Of a stretch of 64,000 nt of DNA, positions 62,314 to 64,000 are shown in pieces (position 1 is the stretch's first letter; each line of letters begins with the position of its first letter). Below the pieces are notes generated by a model that saw only the letters and a list, made by a program, of their open reading frames with translations, did not search any database and had not been told where the DNA came from. Position numbers and translations under genes: made by a program. Source of the DNA: Gracilimonas halophila (GTDB taxonomy: Bacteria; Bacteroidota; Rhodothermia; Balneolales; Balneolaceae); contig NZ_JBHULI010000024.1 of assembly GCF_042684365.1 (NCBI RefSeq), positions 434,001-498,000 of the forward strand, written 5' to 3'.

Positions 62314-63672
62314 GTGACTAATAAAACATTTTATATCGAAACCTACGGTTGCCAGATGAATTTCGCCGATTCTGAGATCGTGAATTCCATTTTGCTGGAA
62401 GAAGGAATGAAACCCGTACATGACGCCGAGAGCGCAGATGTGGTTTTAGTGAATACCTGTTCCATACGTGAAAATGCAGAAACAAAAGTCTGGAATAGAC
62501 TGAAGGAACTCCGATCCATAAAGAAAGAAAATGGCGAATTGACGGTGGGTGTGTTAGGCTGTATGGCTGAACGCATCAAAGATCGGATTATAGAGCAAGA
62601 GCATTTAGTTGATATCGTGGTTGGCCCCGATGCATATCGTGATATACCTAATCTGTTACAGGAAGTTGATGATGGACGAAAAGCAGTAAATGTGTTACTC
62701 TCGCTGGAAGAAACCTATGCAGATATTGCTCCTGTCAGAACTACCGGAAATGGGGTAAACGCATTTGTATCCATTATGCGTGGTTGCGACAATATGTGTG
62801 CATTTTGCGTAGTGCCATTCACCAGAGGCCGAGAGCGCAGCCGTCCTATGGGGTCAATTCTTAAAGAGATCAAGCAACTTAGTGATGAAGGATATAAGGA
62901 AGTAACCCTGCTTGGACAAAATGTAAATTCCTACCTCGATGGAGAAACTACATTTACCAAACTGATGGATGAAGCAAGTAAAGTAGATCCTGAAATACGG
63001 TTTCGATTCTCCTCTCCTCACCCAAAGGATTTTCCGGATGACCTTCTGCATTTGATTGCAGAGCGACCAAACCTTTGCAATTATATCCACATTCCCGCAC
63101 AGGCAGGCAGCGATACCATGCTGGAACGAATGCGTCGACCATACACTCGAGAAGGTTATCTTGAACTCATTGATAACATGAAAGCCATTATACCCGGTGT
63201 TTCTCTTTCAACCGATATTATTGCGGGTTTTTGTGATGAAACGGAAGAAGAACATCAGCAAACATTGACTTTGATGGCAGAAGTTGAGTACGATCTGGCT
63301 TATATGTTTGCCTACTCCGAACGTGAGCGGACACTTGCAGCGCGCAAATTTGAAGACAATGTTCCTGAAGAAACTAAAAAAAGACGATTATCGGAGATCA
63401 TCACTCAGCAAAGAGAAATTCAGGAAAGACGGAATAAAGAAGAAGTAGGCCGCCGTCATTTAGTACTTGTGGAAAGCACCAGCAAAAAATCGGATGCCCA
63501 GCTTAGTGGACGAACCGATACCAATAAGATGGTAGTTTTTGACCGAAAGGATTTCAAACCCGGTGATTATGTTGAAGTTGAAGTCAAGGAAACAACCTCA
63601 GCTACGCTGATCGCAGATCCAATACGGAAGACCACCCTTTCCGAATACTATGGAGCAGAAGTTGTAGCCTGA
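62314..63672 (+). CDS. miaB: tRNA-2-methylthio-N6-dimethylallyladenosine synthase
   Basis: The 452-residue radical-SAM enzyme starts at GTG. Its N-terminal UPF0004 domain has YGCQMNFADSE, NTCSIRENAE and LGCMAER, with three Cys for the auxiliary cluster. The radical-SAM domain has CDNMCAFCVVPFTRGRERSRP, with the CxxxCxxC site. The C-terminal TRAM domain is GRTDTNKMVVFDRKDFKPGDYVEVEV. It methylthiolates the A37 of tRNAs reading UNN codons. Confidence 0.95.
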   Translation: MTNKTFYIETYGCQMNFADSEIVNSILLEEGMKPVHDAESADVVLVNTCSIRENAETKVWNRLKELRSIKKENGELTVGVLGCMAERIKDRIIEQEHLVDIVVGPDAYRDIPNLLQEVDDGRKAVNVLLSLEETYADIAPVRTTGNGVNAFVSIMRGCDNMCAFCVVPFTRGRERSRPMGSILKEIKQLSDEGYKEVTLLGQNVNSYLDGETTFTKLMDEASKVDPEIRFRFSSPHPKDFPDDLLHLIAERPNLCNYIHIPAQAGSDTMLERMRRPYTREGYLELIDNMKAIIPGVSLSTDIIAGFCDETEEEHQQTLTLMAEVEYDLAYMFAYSERERTLAARKFEDNVPEETKKRRLSEIITQQREIQERRNKEEVGRRHLVLVESTSKKSDAQLSGRTDTNKMVVFDRKDFKPGDYVEVEVKETTSATLIADPIRKTTLSEYYGAEVVA

Positions 63673-64000
63673 GTGAACAATAAGGCAACATATCTGTTCG
63701 CGAGCTGTCTGTTTCTCTTAAGTATTGCTCTTACTCAGCAAAGTAATGCTCAGAATTCATTAGGAATAGTCTGGGAAGTTCCATCGGATACAGCCGGAGT
63801 AAATGAGCAACTCGAAGAGTTTTCAGATTTGGGTGTCACCCATATCGAGGTTTCTCATCCTGTTCCCTCTTCAATAATGGAGTTACTTGAAAGGTCAGAT
63901 TTAGCTGTTCTAATTCGTAGCGGAAATAGATTTTTTACCATTTCTGAGATCGAAGTTCAATCTGACCAATTAACTCAAAATTACATTGATTTTGCAGAAC
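63673..64000 (+). CDS. Secreted protein of unknown function (runs off the window)
   Basis: Starts at a GTG directly after the miaB stop. Residues 1-28 are a signal peptide (LFASCLFLLSIALTQQSNA), followed by NSLGIVWEVPSDTAGVNEQLEEFSDLGVTHIEVSHPVPSSIMELL, which reads like the first beta-alpha unit of a TIM-barrel glycosidase. About 109 codons are visible; no catalytic residue can be assigned. Confidence 0.6.
   Translation, partial: MNNKATYLFASCLFLLSIALTQQSNAQNSLGIVWEVPSDTAGVNEQLEEFSDLGVTHIEVSHPVPSSIMELLERSDLAVLIRSGNRFFTISEIEVQSDQLTQNYIDFAE

Noticed and set aside
1..64000. CRISPR arrays, tRNA, rRNA and insertion sequences
   Set aside because: No regularly spaced repeats, no tRNA cloverleaf, no rRNA sequence and no transposase or terminal inverted repeats were recognised.

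Overview
The window looks like a chromosome segment of a marine member of the Balneolota/Rhodothermota side of the Bacteroidota group. The evidence is two giant secreted proteins with type IX secretion (T9SS) C-terminal sorting domains, Bacteroidota-style promoter boxes (TAnnTTTG), few Shine-Dalgarno sequences, and a proton-pumping rhodopsin that closely resembles Salinibacter xanthorhodopsin. The genus is my inference; no rRNA or tRNA gene was seen.

Layout. Positions 1-12,600 are mostly housekeeping genes on the minus strand: the transketolase N-terminus, a TPR lipoprotein-like secreted protein, LOG, DUF5683, parB-parA, an ECF sigma/anti-sigma pair, uvrC, an RluA-type synthase (+), a decayed mtgA/sensor-kinase chimera, rmuC and a membrane-anchored alpha/beta hydrolase. 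Positions 12,668-15,917 hold the phototrophy island: an unknown membrane protein, the retinal-forming dioxygenase blh, a xanthorhodopsin-like pump facing it across a shared terminator, and two tiny overlapping membrane proteins. Positions 15,935-19,612 carry an EVE protein and the dTDP-rhamnose operon rfbADCB.

Positions 19,749-41,420 are a large surface-structure region, all on the plus strand. It has two giant T9SS adhesin-like proteins with a shared C-terminal module, three or four pilin-like membrane-anchored proteins (one split by an in-frame TAA), a small secreted protein, four DUF4402-like beta-sandwich secreted proteins, a PapD-like chaperone, and an outer-membrane usher-like protein with three C-terminal SPOR-type repeats. 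I read the last six genes as a chaperone-usher-like fibre assembly system with an unusual peptidoglycan-binding usher. This is the most interesting part of the window.

Positions 41,417-64,000 return to core genes: rpoN, DUF3109, a biotin carrier protein, murA, RNase E/G, hslVU, a C-terminal processing protease, a GAF/PAS sensor kinase, a long-chain acyl-CoA ligase, a Fur-family regulator, ftsX, a plug-bearing outer-membrane barrel, cinA, pgsA-pgpA, pyrE, miaB and the start of an unknown secreted protein.

Two genes are interrupted by single in-frame stop codons (TGA at 9772-9774, TAA at 33016-33018), and one of these is also a gene fusion made by apparent deletion. Both deserve read-level confirmation.
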